Of a stretch of DNA of 64,000 nt, positions 28,232-36,098 are shown piece after piece; the stretch's first letter is position 1, and each line of letters begins with the position of its first letter. The notes under the pieces were generated by a model. That model did not search any database and was not told the origin of the DNA. It saw only the letters and a program-made list of their open reading frames with translations. Source of the DNA: Flavobacteriales bacterium (GTDB lineage: Bacteria > Bacteroidota > Bacteroidia > Flavobacteriales_F > PHOS-HE28); contig JADKFY010000006.1 of assembly GCA_016717305.1 (NCBI GenBank), positions 162,972-226,971 of the forward strand, read 5' to 3'. The translations under genes were made by a program, and so were the position numbers.

Positions 28232-28248
28232 AGGGATCGGATTTCGTT

Positions 28249-28950
28249 CTACTTAACGATCTCCAACAACTCCACGTCGAACACGAGTACGCTGTTGCCG
28301 GGGATCTTTCCACCGCCGCCGCTCGGGCCATAAGCCAGATCACTTGGAATGAACAGCTTCCACTTGCTACCTGTAGGCATCAATTGAAGCCCTTCCACCC
28401 AACCGGGTATGACTTGACCCACACCGAAAACGGCTGGCTCCCCACGCTCTACCGAGCTATCGAAAACGGTGCCATCGACCAAGGCACCTGTGTAATGCAC
28501 TTTCACTTGGTCAGCGGCAGTCGGCTTCGGTCCGGTTCCCATGGTCATAACTTCATATTGTAGGCCACTCGGGGTAGTAACAACGCCTTGACGCTTCGCA
28601 TTCTCCGCCAAGTAGGCTTCCCCAGCAGCACGGTTGCCATCGGCCTTTTGCATCTCCTCGGCTTGGCGCGCACCCTGCATCTTGGCCATGAAACCTTCCA
28701 TCACCACGCGCAGCTTTTCCTCATCGATCTTCACCGTGCTATCCAAACCATCGCGCAACCCGACGGCCATGATATCCACGTTCAACGAATCCATCTTGGA
28801 CCGCTTCAGGTTCGCCCCGATGTCCGCGCCAATGGCGTAGCTCACGGAATCCATGTTGGTCTTCATCTCGTTGTTCCGGCCTTTTTGGCCTTGTGAACAA
28901 GCACTAATTGCGGTCATCGCCAGAGCGGCGGAAAGAATGCGAACGGTCAT
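28249..28950 (-). CDS. FKBP-type peptidyl-prolyl isomerase lipoprotein (Mip/FkpA-like)
   Basis: The 233 residues begin with a lipoprotein signal (SAALAMTAISAC, Cys as the acylation site). A helical dimerisation domain follows (DSVSYAIGADIGANLKR, AYLAENAKRQGVVTTPSGLQ), then an FKBP domain with VKVHYTGALVDGTVFDSS, VIPGWVEGLQLMPTGSKW and PSDLAYGPSGGGGKIPGN. This is the periplasmic fold catalyst family that interconverts prolyl peptide bonds and acts as a chaperone. A -7 element TACCTTCG lies at 29012-29005. Confidence 0.95.
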   Translation of the reverse strand: MTVRILSAALAMTAISACSQGQKGRNNEMKTNMDSVSYAIGADIGANLKRSKMDSLNVDIMAVGLRDGLDSTVKIDEEKLRVVMEGFMAKMQGARQAEEMQKADGNRAAGEAYLAENAKRQGVVTTPSGLQYEVMTMGTGPKPTAADQVKVHYTGALVDGTVFDSSVERGEPAVFGVGQVIPGWVEGLQLMPTGSKWKLFIPSDLAYGPSGGGGKIPGNSVLVFDVELLEIVK

Positions 28951-29004
28951 GTGTGTTGGTTGGTTGAAATGCGCCAGAGCAATGTCGCTTTGGCAAACAG
29001 GGCG

Positions 29005-29012
29005 CGAAGGTA
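29005..29012 (-). promoter_or_regulatory. -7 element of the FKBP gene
   Basis: The minus strand reads TACCTTCGCGCCC, the same extended form as before rpmB, 55 bp before the start. Confidence 0.45.
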
Positions 29013-29062
29013 ATTGCCTTCACTGATAATGGGTTATGGAATTTTCGCAAACGCTCCACACA

Positions 29063-29866
29063 CTACCCGTCGAGCACCTTTTTGATCAGTTTGTGATACC
29101 TCGGAAAACGGTCCAAATTGCTGTGGTTCCCCTTGGGAAAGGTGAGCATTTCCCGGTGTACACTAGATGGGATCAAAGAGTACAACCGCAACGCGCTATC
29201 GAACGGGACCAGGTTGTCGCCTTTCCCATGGAGCACATAGACGGGACAGCGAACACCTTCCATGGCAATGTCGTTGCGGAACGGATAGCGCAACAACCAT
29301 TTATAGGGCAGAATGGGCAGGTAATTCATGGCCACTTCGTACAAGTTCGCGAAGGGGGTTTCCAAGATCAGTGCTTTGGTGGCGTGTTGTGCCGCGACCG
29401 GTGTCGCCAAGCCACTCCCTAAGGACCGGCCATAGAGTACGATCTCCGACCCCGTCCATTGCTCTGCCAAGTGTAAGTACCAGGCCTCGGCATCCGCATG
29501 CAAAGCGGCCTCGCTCAGCACTCCCCTGCTCTTGCCGTAGCCTCGTGGGTCAGGCATCAGCACATCATAGCCCATTCGCACGAATCGATGCGCATAATTG
29601 CCCCAGCGCCGCAAACTGCCCGCGTTGCCGTGGTAATAAAGCACCGCTCCCCGTGGATCATGTGCTTTGAAATAAAGCGCGTGCAGCTCAGCTCCATCCG
29701 GTGTGGAAAGGAATCGTTCCTCATAAGGGCTTCGGAATTTATACACATGGTCCTTCGCCGTGCGGAACCGGATGAAGATGAACTTTTCCTGGAAGAGGGC
29801 ATAGAATACACAGAGACCTATGTATCCGATCACCACCAAGACCAAGAAGCCATATGCCCACTCCAT
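29063..29866 (-). CDS. Alpha/beta hydrolase with an N-terminal membrane anchor
   Basis: The 267-residue protein starts with a transmembrane helix (FLVLVVIGYIGLCVFYAL) and continues as an alpha/beta hydrolase of the YfhR/BEM46 type. The oxyanion segment is YYHGNAG, the nucleophile elbow YGRSLGSG (Ser), the acid probably Asp in HGKGDNLVPF, and the His in KGNHSNLDRF. The substrate is unknown; relatives act as esterases or thioesterases. It is preceded by an exact -7 box only 7 bp upstream of the ATG. Confidence 0.9.
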   Translation of the reverse strand: MEWAYGFLVLVVIGYIGLCVFYALFQEKFIFIRFRTAKDHVYKFRSPYEERFLSTPDGAELHALYFKAHDPRGAVLYYHGNAGSLRRWGNYAHRFVRMGYDVLMPDPRGYGKSRGVLSEAALHADAEAWYLHLAEQWTGSEIVLYGRSLGSGLATPVAAQHATKALILETPFANLYEVAMNYLPILPYKWLLRYPFRNDIAMEGVRCPVYVLHGKGDNLVPFDSALRLYSLIPSSVHREMLTFPKGNHSNLDRFPRYHKLIKKVLDG

Positions 29867-29873
29867 GCTGTGC

Positions 29874-29881
29874 CAAAGTTA
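29874..29881 (-). promoter_or_regulatory. -7 element of the alpha/beta hydrolase gene
   Basis: TAACTTTG on the minus strand matches TAnnTTTG exactly and ends 7 bp before the ATG at 29866, so the transcript would be almost leaderless. Confidence 0.55.
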
Positions 29882-29898
29882 CCTGTGATGGAGACGGA

Positions 29899-29922
29899 GA
29901 GGAAGTGAGGAAGTGAGGAAGT
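29899..29922 (+). repeat. Three tandem copies of GAGGAAGT
   Basis: Three exact 8-bp units in the gap between yaaA and the hydrolase gene. No function is apparent. Confidence 0.7.
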
Positions 29923-30003
29923 GCACTTCGTTCCATAGCCCATTCTGCTTTTCTTCGGAAGCGCTCAGTGGCCGAAAAAGAGAGAAAATGAGAACGTGCG
30001 ACC

Positions 30004-30792
30004 CTACCGAGGAGGGTGATCGCGCAAGAACACGAACTCATCGGAACTACTGTCGGCCTTGGAATACCGATAGCCATCACCATCGTACGCCTTCAGCTTT
30101 TCGGGATCCAATATCCGGTTTTGCATGATGTACCGAGCCATACTGCCGCGCTGTTGCTTCGCATAGACCATTACCACCTTGTAGCCACCAGCGGTCCGAT
30201 CCTTGAATACCGGGGTTATGATCCGCGCACCAAGAATGGTTGAACGCACGGCCTTGAAATACTCGGTGCTGGCCAGATTTACGATCACTTTCGGTTCCGA
30301 GGCCAGGTCGGCTCTTAAAGCCATGGAGATATGATCACCCCAATACGCGTAAAGGTTCTTCTTCCTCGCAACAGGTAATGATGTTCCCATTTCCAACCGA
30401 TAGGGTTGAATAAGGTCCAAGGGGCGCAACACGCCATACAATCCGGAAAGGATGCGCAAGTGGTGCTGAGCGAATTGCAGGTCGGCGGGCTCCAAGCTGC
30501 GCGCATCCAAACCGCGATATGCCTCGCCATTGAACAGAAACACCGCTGGTGTCGAATTCCTCACCGTGAATGGCGTGCTCCATTCCTGAAAACGCGCGTG
30601 GTTCAATTCGGCCAATTTCGGACTTATGTCCATGAGGCTCGCCAAGCGCTTCGGGCTACACGCGCGCAGCTTCTTGATCAGTGGCTCGCTGTGTTCCAGC
30701 AATTGCGGCTGCGTGGGTTTCGCCACCTTCGGGAAGGGTCCTTCAGCGAGGTCCTTTGCTGGAGATAACAAGGTCAACATGGCTCCGTTCAC
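30004..30792 (-). CDS. yaaA: YaaA family peroxide stress protein (DUF328)
   Basis: YaaA limits free iron and oxidative damage in E. coli and binds DNA in related work. The product has the family motifs LTLLSPAKDL, NGEAYRGLDA, LSGLYGVLRPLDLIQPYRLEM, YWGDHI, NLASTEYFKAV and TPVFKD. The ATG at 30792 overlaps the stop of the upstream TerB-DnaJ gene as ATGA; an ATG four codons later (30780) gives the usual MLTLLSPAK start. Length 258-262 residues is normal. Confidence 0.93.
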   Translation of the reverse strand: MNGAMLTLLSPAKDLAEGPFPKVAKPTQPQLLEHSEPLIKKLRACSPKRLASLMDISPKLAELNHARFQEWSTPFTVRNSTPAVFLFNGEAYRGLDARSLEPADLQFAQHHLRILSGLYGVLRPLDLIQPYRLEMGTSLPVARKKNLYAYWGDHISMALRADLASEPKVIVNLASTEYFKAVRSTILGARIITPVFKDRTAGGYKVVMVYAKQQRGSMARYIMQNRILDPEKLKAYDGDGYRYSKADSSSDEFVFLRDHPPR

Positions 30793-31529
30793 TTCATACC
30801 TCGTTTCGACTGGATCGTCTCGTACGCCTCTTGCACCTTCTTGAATTTCTCCCCTGCCGCCTTCTGCACATCTTCTCCCAATTGGGCCACTTTGTCCGGA
30901 TGGAATTTCATGGCCATGCGGCGGTAGGCTTTCTTCACCTCATCATCTGTGACGGTTTCCTCGATCTCCAAGATCTTGTAAGCACTCACGGCATCGGCCT
31001 TGCGGAACATGGCGCTGAGCGACCCGAGGTCCTTTTCACTGATCCCCAGATCACGCGCCATGCGATGGAGCAAGTCGTATTCCGCCCTGTCGATCTGGCC
31101 ATCAGCTTGGGCCAATCCGATCAAATAGTGCATCAACTGCAACCGCACGGGATGCGCCATGTTCATGCGGATCTGCATGCACACTTCATGGGTCGGGATC
31201 TCGCGCTTGAGCACATCACGCAGCACCACAAGCAATTGCTGCGCTTGATCCGTGCCGAACTGCCGAACGAAGAACTTTCGGACGTGGTCCAATTCGCTTT
31301 GCTTCACACTGCCGTCCGCTTTCATTATGGCAGCAATAAGCACGACCAAGGCCATGTTGAGATCTCCTCCTGTGGTACGGTGCGTTCTACCGCCTTGCAA
31401 TCGTGGTTGCTCCACCGGAGGACCTTGCACGTGGTCCAACATGGCACCGATCGCAAAGCCCACAAGTCCACCGATGGGTCCACCCATGGCCCAACCCAAA
31501 CCACTACCGATCCATTTCGAATAACTCAT
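30789..31529 (-). CDS. TerB/DnaJ-domain protein (DjlA-like)
   Basis: The 246 residues start with a glycine-rich hydrophobic segment (GSGLGWAMGGPIGGLVGFAIG) that could insert in the membrane. A TerB-like helical domain follows (LIAAIMKADGSVKQSELDHV, GLAQADGQIDRAEYDLL), then a C-terminal J-domain (AYKILEIEETVTDDEVKKAY) with the HPD motif in KFHPDK. The J-domain stimulates a DnaK ATPase. The layout is that of DjlA, a membrane-linked Hsp40. It overlaps yaaA by 4 bp and lies 67 bp after a TPM gene. Confidence 0.92.
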   Translation of the reverse strand: MSYSKWIGSGLGWAMGGPIGGLVGFAIGAMLDHVQGPPVEQPRLQGGRTHRTTGGDLNMALVVLIAAIMKADGSVKQSELDHVRKFFVRQFGTDQAQQLLVVLRDVLKREIPTHEVCMQIRMNMAHPVRLQLMHYLIGLAQADGQIDRAEYDLLHRMARDLGISEKDLGSLSAMFRKADAVSAYKILEIEETVTDDEVKKAYRRMAMKFHPDKVAQLGEDVQKAAGEKFKKVQEAYETIQSKRGMK

Positions 31530-31596
31530 TCAACCAAATTGGTTTGTTGGCCTGTGCTACGTGGCGACACGATCCTGATGTATGGCGATCTGATGA

Positions 31597-32409
31597 TCAC
31601 CATGAGCCTCCTGCTCCACCACCTCCGAAGCCACCCCCACCGAATCCGCCGAAGCCTCCTCCTCCGGAAAATCCTCCACCACCGCCACCCCAGCTTCCTC
31701 CGCCGGTGTAGCGACCACTGTGCTTGCGATCCATCTGGCTGAGCAAGAACATGGCGGTCCAGAAATCCACGTTGTTCGTCTTGGAATAACTAGAGACCCG
31801 ATTGCGCCAAGCAAAAGCAAAGGCCGCGATAACCACCAGGATGAAAACGAGGAACGGCCACGGTGGGCCTTGGTCGCCTTTGCCATAGCTCTTCTCGTTG
31901 AATTCACCCTTGGCCATGGCCATGAGAACATCGGTGGCTGATGCTACGCCCCGATAGTAGTTCCCTGCCTTGAAATTCGGGATCACCTCGTTCTCCACGA
32001 TCCTTTTTCCCATCAGGTCCGGAATGGCGCCTTCCAATCCATAGCCGGTTGCGATGTAAACTTTTCGCTGGCCGGGTGTACCGTTCGGTTTGATGAGCAA
32101 CACGATGCCGTTATCGAAACCCTTTTTGCCGATCCCCCATTTCTCGCCGATGTCGAAGGCGAGATCACTCTCGGGCAATCCGCACAACGTGTCCACCACG
32201 ATCACCAATATCTGGTTGCTTGTTTCGCGTGCGAAGGAAACCAGTTTCGCATTCAACTGGGCAACTTCACTCTCTGAAAGGAAAGGAGTGTACTGCCAAA
32301 CAAGTTGATCCTGCTGGGACCGATCAGGAGGTGTAAGCCCACAGTCGAAGGTCTGGGACCGCACGCTGCCCGCAACAAGAACGGTGAGAAGAAAGATCAA
32401 GCGCCTCAT
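31597..32409 (-). CDS. TPM-domain membrane protein (YgcG-like) with a glycine-rich tail
   Basis: The 270-residue protein has a signal peptide (MRRLIFLLTVLVAGSVRSQ), a TPM domain (VAQLNAKLVSFARETSNQIL, LAFDIGEKWGIGKKGFDNGI, VYIATGYGLEGAIPD), a transmembrane helix (WPFLVFILVVIAAFAFAW) and a tail of GGGG/GGSW repeats. TPM domains occur in extracytoplasmic proteins, and the plant member TLP18.3 has weak phosphatase activity in photosystem II repair. The tail may aid association with the membrane or with LemA. It overlaps the upstream TPM gene by 4 bp. Confidence 0.92.
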   Translation of the reverse strand: MRRLIFLLTVLVAGSVRSQTFDCGLTPPDRSQQDQLVWQYTPFLSESEVAQLNAKLVSFARETSNQILVIVVDTLCGLPESDLAFDIGEKWGIGKKGFDNGIVLLIKPNGTPGQRKVYIATGYGLEGAIPDLMGKRIVENEVIPNFKAGNYYRGVASATDVLMAMAKGEFNEKSYGKGDQGPPWPFLVFILVVIAAFAFAWRNRVSSYSKTNNVDFWTAMFLLSQMDRKHSGRYTGGGSWGGGGGGFSGGGGFGGFGGGGFGGGGAGGSW

Positions 32410-32855
32410 CGCTTCCCGATGCTAATAGTGTTGGGAAGTTCATTGGAGTCGTCGGACTTCGTCGGAAAGTGGCGCACAAGCTTCTCGCCTATGGTATGCA
32501 CCGCTTCACAAAGTCCATCCGCCCGACGGCCAGCCGCCAAGTGGATCTTGAGCATGCCCACAACATCGACCCAGAAACCGTCGCCAACAACGGCATTGAT
32601 CCCTGTGTCACCGATAACAGCCACTTTGCGATCCACAACGGAGAGATAGATCAACACGCCGTTGCGATCGCGCGTTCGGTGCATGTCCAGCTCTTGGAAG
32701 ATGAAGGCCGCGTGGTCCATCACATCATCCTCGATATGGTCTTCCAAATGGAGCCTCAACTCACCAGAAGTGCGCAATTCCGCCGCCGTAATGGCCGCTT
32801 CCACCCGCTTCTTTTCGGATGCTGTCAAGAAATCGTCAGCAGCAAGGAAGTCCAC
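32406..32855 (-). CDS. Short TPM-domain protein
   Basis: The 149-residue protein has a GTG start at 32855 that shares its G with the lemA stop TAG. It has no signal peptide or membrane segment. The TPM domain is visible (KKRVEAAITAAELRTSGELR, RNGVLIYLSVVDRKVAVIGD, WVDVVGMLKIHLAAGRRADG). Paired TPM genes with lemA are common in Bacteroidota; this one would stay in the cytoplasm. Confidence 0.92.
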   Translation of the reverse strand: MDFLAADDFLTASEKKRVEAAITAAELRTSGELRLHLEDHIEDDVMDHAAFIFQELDMHRTRDRNGVLIYLSVVDRKVAVIGDTGINAVVGDGFWVDVVGMLKIHLAAGRRADGLCEAVHTIGEKLVRHFPTKSDDSNELPNTISIGKR

Positions 32856-33442
32856 TAGAACTTGATATCAGGTGCGTTCTCGGTGCCTTCAGCCGCTTCG
32901 AAATAGCCCTTCTCCTGAAAGCCGAAGAAACCGGCCATCATGTTACCGGGGAAGCGCTTGATCCGCGTGTTGTAATCGCGTGCCACATCATTGAATTTGC
33001 GACGCTCTACACCGATCCGATTCTCCATGCCTTCATACTGGACCTGGAAATCCTGAAACCCCTTTACTGCTTTCAATTCAGGATACCGCTCCACCGTGAC
33101 CATGAGCCGCGAAAGTGCGCCAGTGAACTGGTCCTGTGCTTGTTGGAATTGGGCCATTTTCTCCGGAGTAAGGTCGTTCGCGTTGATGTTCACACTTGTG
33201 GCCTTTGCACGCGCTTCGATCACTTCCGTCAAGGTTTCCTTTTCAAACTCTGCAGCTCCTTTCACGATCTCGACCAGGTTCTTGGTCTTGTCCGCGCGGA
33301 GCTGGTAGGCGTTCTCCACGTTGCTCCATTGCTTCCCAACATCTTCGTTAAGGCCAACAGTGCCGTTATAGAAATTCATGGCGTACATGCCAATAATGAG
33401 GACAACGCCGAGCAACACTAGGGGGACGAGGTATTTCTTCAT
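32855..33442 (-). CDS. LemA family protein
   Basis: The 195-residue protein starts MKKYLVPLVLLGVVLIIGMY, an N-terminal membrane anchor. The helical LemA domain has YNGTVGLNEDVGKQWSNVEN, NLVEIVKGAAEFEKETL, VERYPELKAVKGFQDFQVQ, ENRIGVERRKFNDVARDYNT, and the FPGNMMAGFFGFQEKGYFEA end. LemA proteins are membrane proteins of unsettled role; in operons with TPM proteins they are thought to act in envelope quality control. A -7 element TACCTTCG lies at 33471-33464. Confidence 0.95.
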   Translation of the reverse strand: MKKYLVPLVLLGVVLIIGMYAMNFYNGTVGLNEDVGKQWSNVENAYQLRADKTKNLVEIVKGAAEFEKETLTEVIEARAKATSVNINANDLTPEKMAQFQQAQDQFTGALSRLMVTVERYPELKAVKGFQDFQVQYEGMENRIGVERRKFNDVARDYNTRIKRFPGNMMAGFFGFQEKGYFEAAEGTENAPDIKF

Positions 33443-33463
33443 GGTGGTTGTTGATGGATGTGG

Positions 33464-33471
33464 CGAAGGTA
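33464..33471 (-). promoter_or_regulatory. -7 element of the lemA-TPM operon
   Basis: The minus strand reads TACCTTCGCCAC, 22 bp before the lemA ATG; one base off TAnnTTTG. Confidence 0.45.
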
Positions 33472-33566
33472 AGTTCGCTAAGTTCACCCAGCCCTTTCAA
33501 GCGACGTGCCATGCCCTAACAAGTGCCAAGCTGGCAGGAACGGCACAACATTCGCACCTTCGCGCC

Positions 33567-34157
33567 ATGCCTTTCGTGGATGGGAGAAGTAATTTGAACA
33601 GCGCCACCCAATTGCTCTTGGCTGCCGTTTCCGGTGTTCCGGAACACCTGTTGGAAGACTCCAAAGTGCTGCCACAGAAAGGCAACCTGTTGCGCTTCCC
33701 ATGGTACGGAAAAAGCGGTGGTGGTGGCGCTTTCGTAATGGGCCGCTGTGTTTACATGAGTGGCCATTTCTTCGATCGGAACAACTCCGGAATTGGCCTG
33801 AAGGACGACCTATCGACCTTGCTCCTGATCGCACACGAAGTAGGCCACCTTCCCCATTCTGCCCGGTTCCGGAACAACCGCTTGGGTCAGGTACGGTTCA
33901 TTTCCTGGGCTGCTGGGATCTACGTGCTTTCCTTCCTCCAGAATGGAGGGCATTGGCACCGAAAGGCATGGATCGAACAGGAAGCGGATCGCGGCCGATG
34001 GGTGCTTGGCAAGCTGATCACACCATTACGCGCAACTATAGAAAGCGATCTTCTGGTTCCCCTTCGGACGAATGATGTGGATGCCGTGAATGTTTGGTTG
34101 ATCGATCGTAAGGCAATGATCGCCGAACTACATGCAGCGTATCCGGGATGGGAATGA
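33567..34157 (+). CDS. Uncharacterised HExxH protein (putative metallopeptidase)
   Basis: The 196-residue protein starts MPFVDGRSNLNSATQLLLAA; the open frame upstream overlaps the lemA start region and is unlikely to be translated. It carries HEVGH at residues 90-94 and the downstream IEQEADRG (about 136-143), together the pattern of a gluzincin zinc site with Glu as third ligand. A hydrophobic stretch (FISWAAGIYVLSFL) lies between. I do not recognise a named family. The gene is alone, divergent from lemA, and ends one base before a palindromic element. Confidence 0.75.
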   Translation: MPFVDGRSNLNSATQLLLAAVSGVPEHLLEDSKVLPQKGNLLRFPWYGKSGGGGAFVMGRCVYMSGHFFDRNNSGIGLKDDLSTLLLIAHEVGHLPHSARFRNNRLGQVRFISWAAGIYVLSFLQNGGHWHRKAWIEQEADRGRWVLGKLITPLRATIESDLLVPLRTNDVDAVNVWLIDRKAMIAELHAAYPGWE

Positions 34158-34158
34158 C

Positions 34159-34322
34159 TAGAGCGCATCTCAAAATAATCCTTCGGGCTGCGAATGTGTC
34201 TTTCAGGCACCTGCTTCGTTGCAAAAGTCTCACATAGCCACAGCTATGCTCGACTTTGGCGCCTCGCATGGACACGAAATCCAACATTCTCGCTTCCAAA
34301 AACTATTTTGAGATGCGCTCTA
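34159..34322. mobile_element. 164-bp palindromic, MITE-like element
   Basis: Perfect 19-bp terminal inverted repeats (TAGAGCGCATCTCAAAATA at 34159-34177 and its complement at 34304-34322) flank two 61-bp arms that pair imperfectly around a 4-base centre, with best pairing at the centre (CATAGC/GCTATG) and at GAATGT. The ends are TA, as expected for a TA target duplication of IS630/mariner-type elements. It fills the gap between two convergent genes and contains the stop codon (34320-34322) of the minus-strand gene. No coding capacity. Confidence 0.7.
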
Positions 34323-35384
34323 CTCCGTAACGACCAGTTTGGTAGACCATTCTGGAAGGCCGACCATTCTCACGGTATAAGTGCCTGCGGCCATTCCTGT
34401 CAGGTCGAGCCGTTGAACCGCTCCCCTGCCGATGCCTGGAACATGGAGAACTTCGCGACCTGACGCATCCAGCACATGGATCGCGCCACCAACATTCTGT
34501 GGCAGACGTACCATGGTATGATCGTACGCAGGGTTTGGAAAAACTTCCGGGGTTTCGATCACACTTTCAACTCCAACCCCAGTAGTAATATCCTCCAAAG
34601 AGTAATGGAAACGGGTGGTGGTGACCACTCCACCAACAGTGGTCACTTGAAGAACGGGAAGGTCCATTCCTTGTGCGATCCACTTGTACTCCACGGTCTC
34701 CGGCTCAGGCAATCGGAATCCGATCCCGAATTGCTCCACGAAAATGGTGTCAGTACGCGCGAGCACAGATCGCACACGCAGCACTTCGAACGTATCAGCC
34801 GGTAAGTACAGTGTACCCCATCCGTCCACGTAATTGTGTCGCATTTGGTCCTGCCCGAAGTAGGCCAAGGTGGGTATGGAAACATTGAACGCGCTTGCCG
34901 AGGAATCCTCATCCCCATAGTTCATCGGGAACTGATGGATCACGTCCACCGGTTGTCTGCGAACGCTGGTGGGCAAGCCATTCACATTGGCACCGAAGCC
35001 CACGTTCCGGAAGCCGTCCGCATCCGCTCTGAAGTAGTCGTACACCTCCGAAAGGCTCACTTGCTGGAATCCGATGTTGATCCCCTTAACCGCATAATCC
35101 GCCACATATGCTGGGTAGAGTATGCCATTATTGAAGAAGAACTGGTACAGGAAGGGGGTGGACCCGACTGTCACGGCGGTATCAGCCACCTCCGCTTGTG
35201 GCAACATATCGCCGAAGTCCCATACGTGATCCGGTCCGGTCTGGTCAAAAGCGATGCCGGAGCCATCTCCGGTGCGCAACCTGATCGTGTCACCAGAACT
35301 GGGCATGTCGTCCTCGCCGACGGTGATCTGGGCGCTTGCAACGCTGGACAAAAGCAGGGCTGTTAGGAGTAAGGTGTTTCGCAT
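34320..35384 (-). CDS. T9SS type A sorting-domain protein, unknown passenger
   Basis: The 354-residue protein begins with a signal peptide (MRNTLLLTALLLSSVASAQ) and ends with a T9SS sorting domain (EVFPNPAYDHTMVRLPQNVG to KLVVTE). The passenger (residues 20-270) looks all-beta and contains DHVWDFGDM and the late GWGTLYLPADTFEVLRVRS, a pattern seen in many Bacteroidota secreted proteins of unknown role. It would cross the outer membrane by T9SS. The stop codon lies inside the right end of the palindromic element. Confidence 0.88.
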   Translation of the reverse strand: MRNTLLLTALLLSSVASAQITVGEDDMPSSGDTIRLRTGDGSGIAFDQTGPDHVWDFGDMLPQAEVADTAVTVGSTPFLYQFFFNNGILYPAYVADYAVKGINIGFQQVSLSEVYDYFRADADGFRNVGFGANVNGLPTSVRRQPVDVIHQFPMNYGDEDSSASAFNVSIPTLAYFGQDQMRHNYVDGWGTLYLPADTFEVLRVRSVLARTDTIFVEQFGIGFRLPEPETVEYKWIAQGMDLPVLQVTTVGGVVTTTRFHYSLEDITTGVGVESVIETPEVFPNPAYDHTMVRLPQNVGGAIHVLDASGREVLHVPGIGRGAVQRLDLTGMAAGTYTVRMVGLPEWSTKLVVTE

Positions 35385-35455
35385 GCGGTTCTGTTAAGGT
35401 CCGTAAATGTATCTGTTTGCCTGTCCCTATTGGCATGGCTGTTGTTAAGGGGAGG

Positions 35456-35463
35456 TACCTTTG
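35456..35463 (+). promoter_or_regulatory. -7 element of the CarboxypepD_reg-like gene
   Basis: TACCTTTG is an exact consensus match, 5 bp before the ATG at 35469. A TTG at 35430-35432 stands 23 bp upstream as -33 candidate. The transcript should be essentially leaderless. Confidence 0.6.
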
Positions 35464-35468
35464 CACCC

Positions 35469-36098
35469 ATGCGCGCCACCATTCTTCTATTCCTTTTCGC
35501 CGTTTTAGCAAGCCATTCCATTGTCCAAGCACAGGAAGGCAAACCGAACCTTGTCCAGTTCAGCGGTGTAGTGGTAACCGACAGTTTGATGCCGGTGCCC
35601 TTCACCAACATCCTCGTACGGAACACTTACCGGGGTACCATGAGTGATGTCTATGGATACTTCAGCTGCGTTGCACAGGAGGGCGATACGATCCTGTTCA
35701 GTGCGGTGGGCTTTACCCGTTCGCAATTCGTGATCCCAGACAGCTTGGGCGAACAGAAGTATTCCATGATCCATGTGATGAACCGCGACACGATCCAGTT
35801 GCGTGAGATCTCCGTGTACCCTTGGCCTTCCCGGGAACAGTTCCGCGAGGCGTTCCTCAATCTTCGCTTACCGGACGATGATTACCAATTAGCGATGAAG
35901 AACCTTTCCCCTGCGGAAATGATCCAACGCATGGAGAACCTCCCACCCGATGCCTACCAGAGCTTCCGGTATGCCATGTCGCTTGATCAAACCAAGTTGT
36001 ACTACGCCGGTGGCACACCCAACATCAACCTGTTCAATCCGATCGCTTGGGCGCAATTCCTACAAGCCTGGCAGAATGGGGCTTACAAGAAGAAGTAG
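35469..36098 (+). CDS. CarboxypepD_reg-like domain protein
   Basis: The 209-residue protein starts MRATILLFLFAVLASHSIVQ (signal peptide). Residues about 30-115 form a carboxypeptidase-regulatory-like beta domain (FSGVVVTDSLMPVPFTNILV, GYFSCVAQEGDTILFSAVGF). The rest is helical and polar and ends NGAYKKK. This domain usually precedes a TonB-dependent receptor, but none follows here. It is likely a periplasmic or surface protein of unknown role. Confidence 0.88.
   Translation: MRATILLFLFAVLASHSIVQAQEGKPNLVQFSGVVVTDSLMPVPFTNILVRNTYRGTMSDVYGYFSCVAQEGDTILFSAVGFTRSQFVIPDSLGEQKYSMIHVMNRDTIQLREISVYPWPSREQFREAFLNLRLPDDDYQLAMKNLSPAEMIQRMENLPPDAYQSFRYAMSLDQTKLYYAGGTPNINLFNPIAWAQFLQAWQNGAYKKK

Noticed and set aside
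31597..31720. Glycine-rich repeat at the end of the TPM gene as a separate repeat element
   Set aside because: It is the coding sequence of the glycine-rich tail common to YgcG-type TPM proteins, not an independent DNA repeat.
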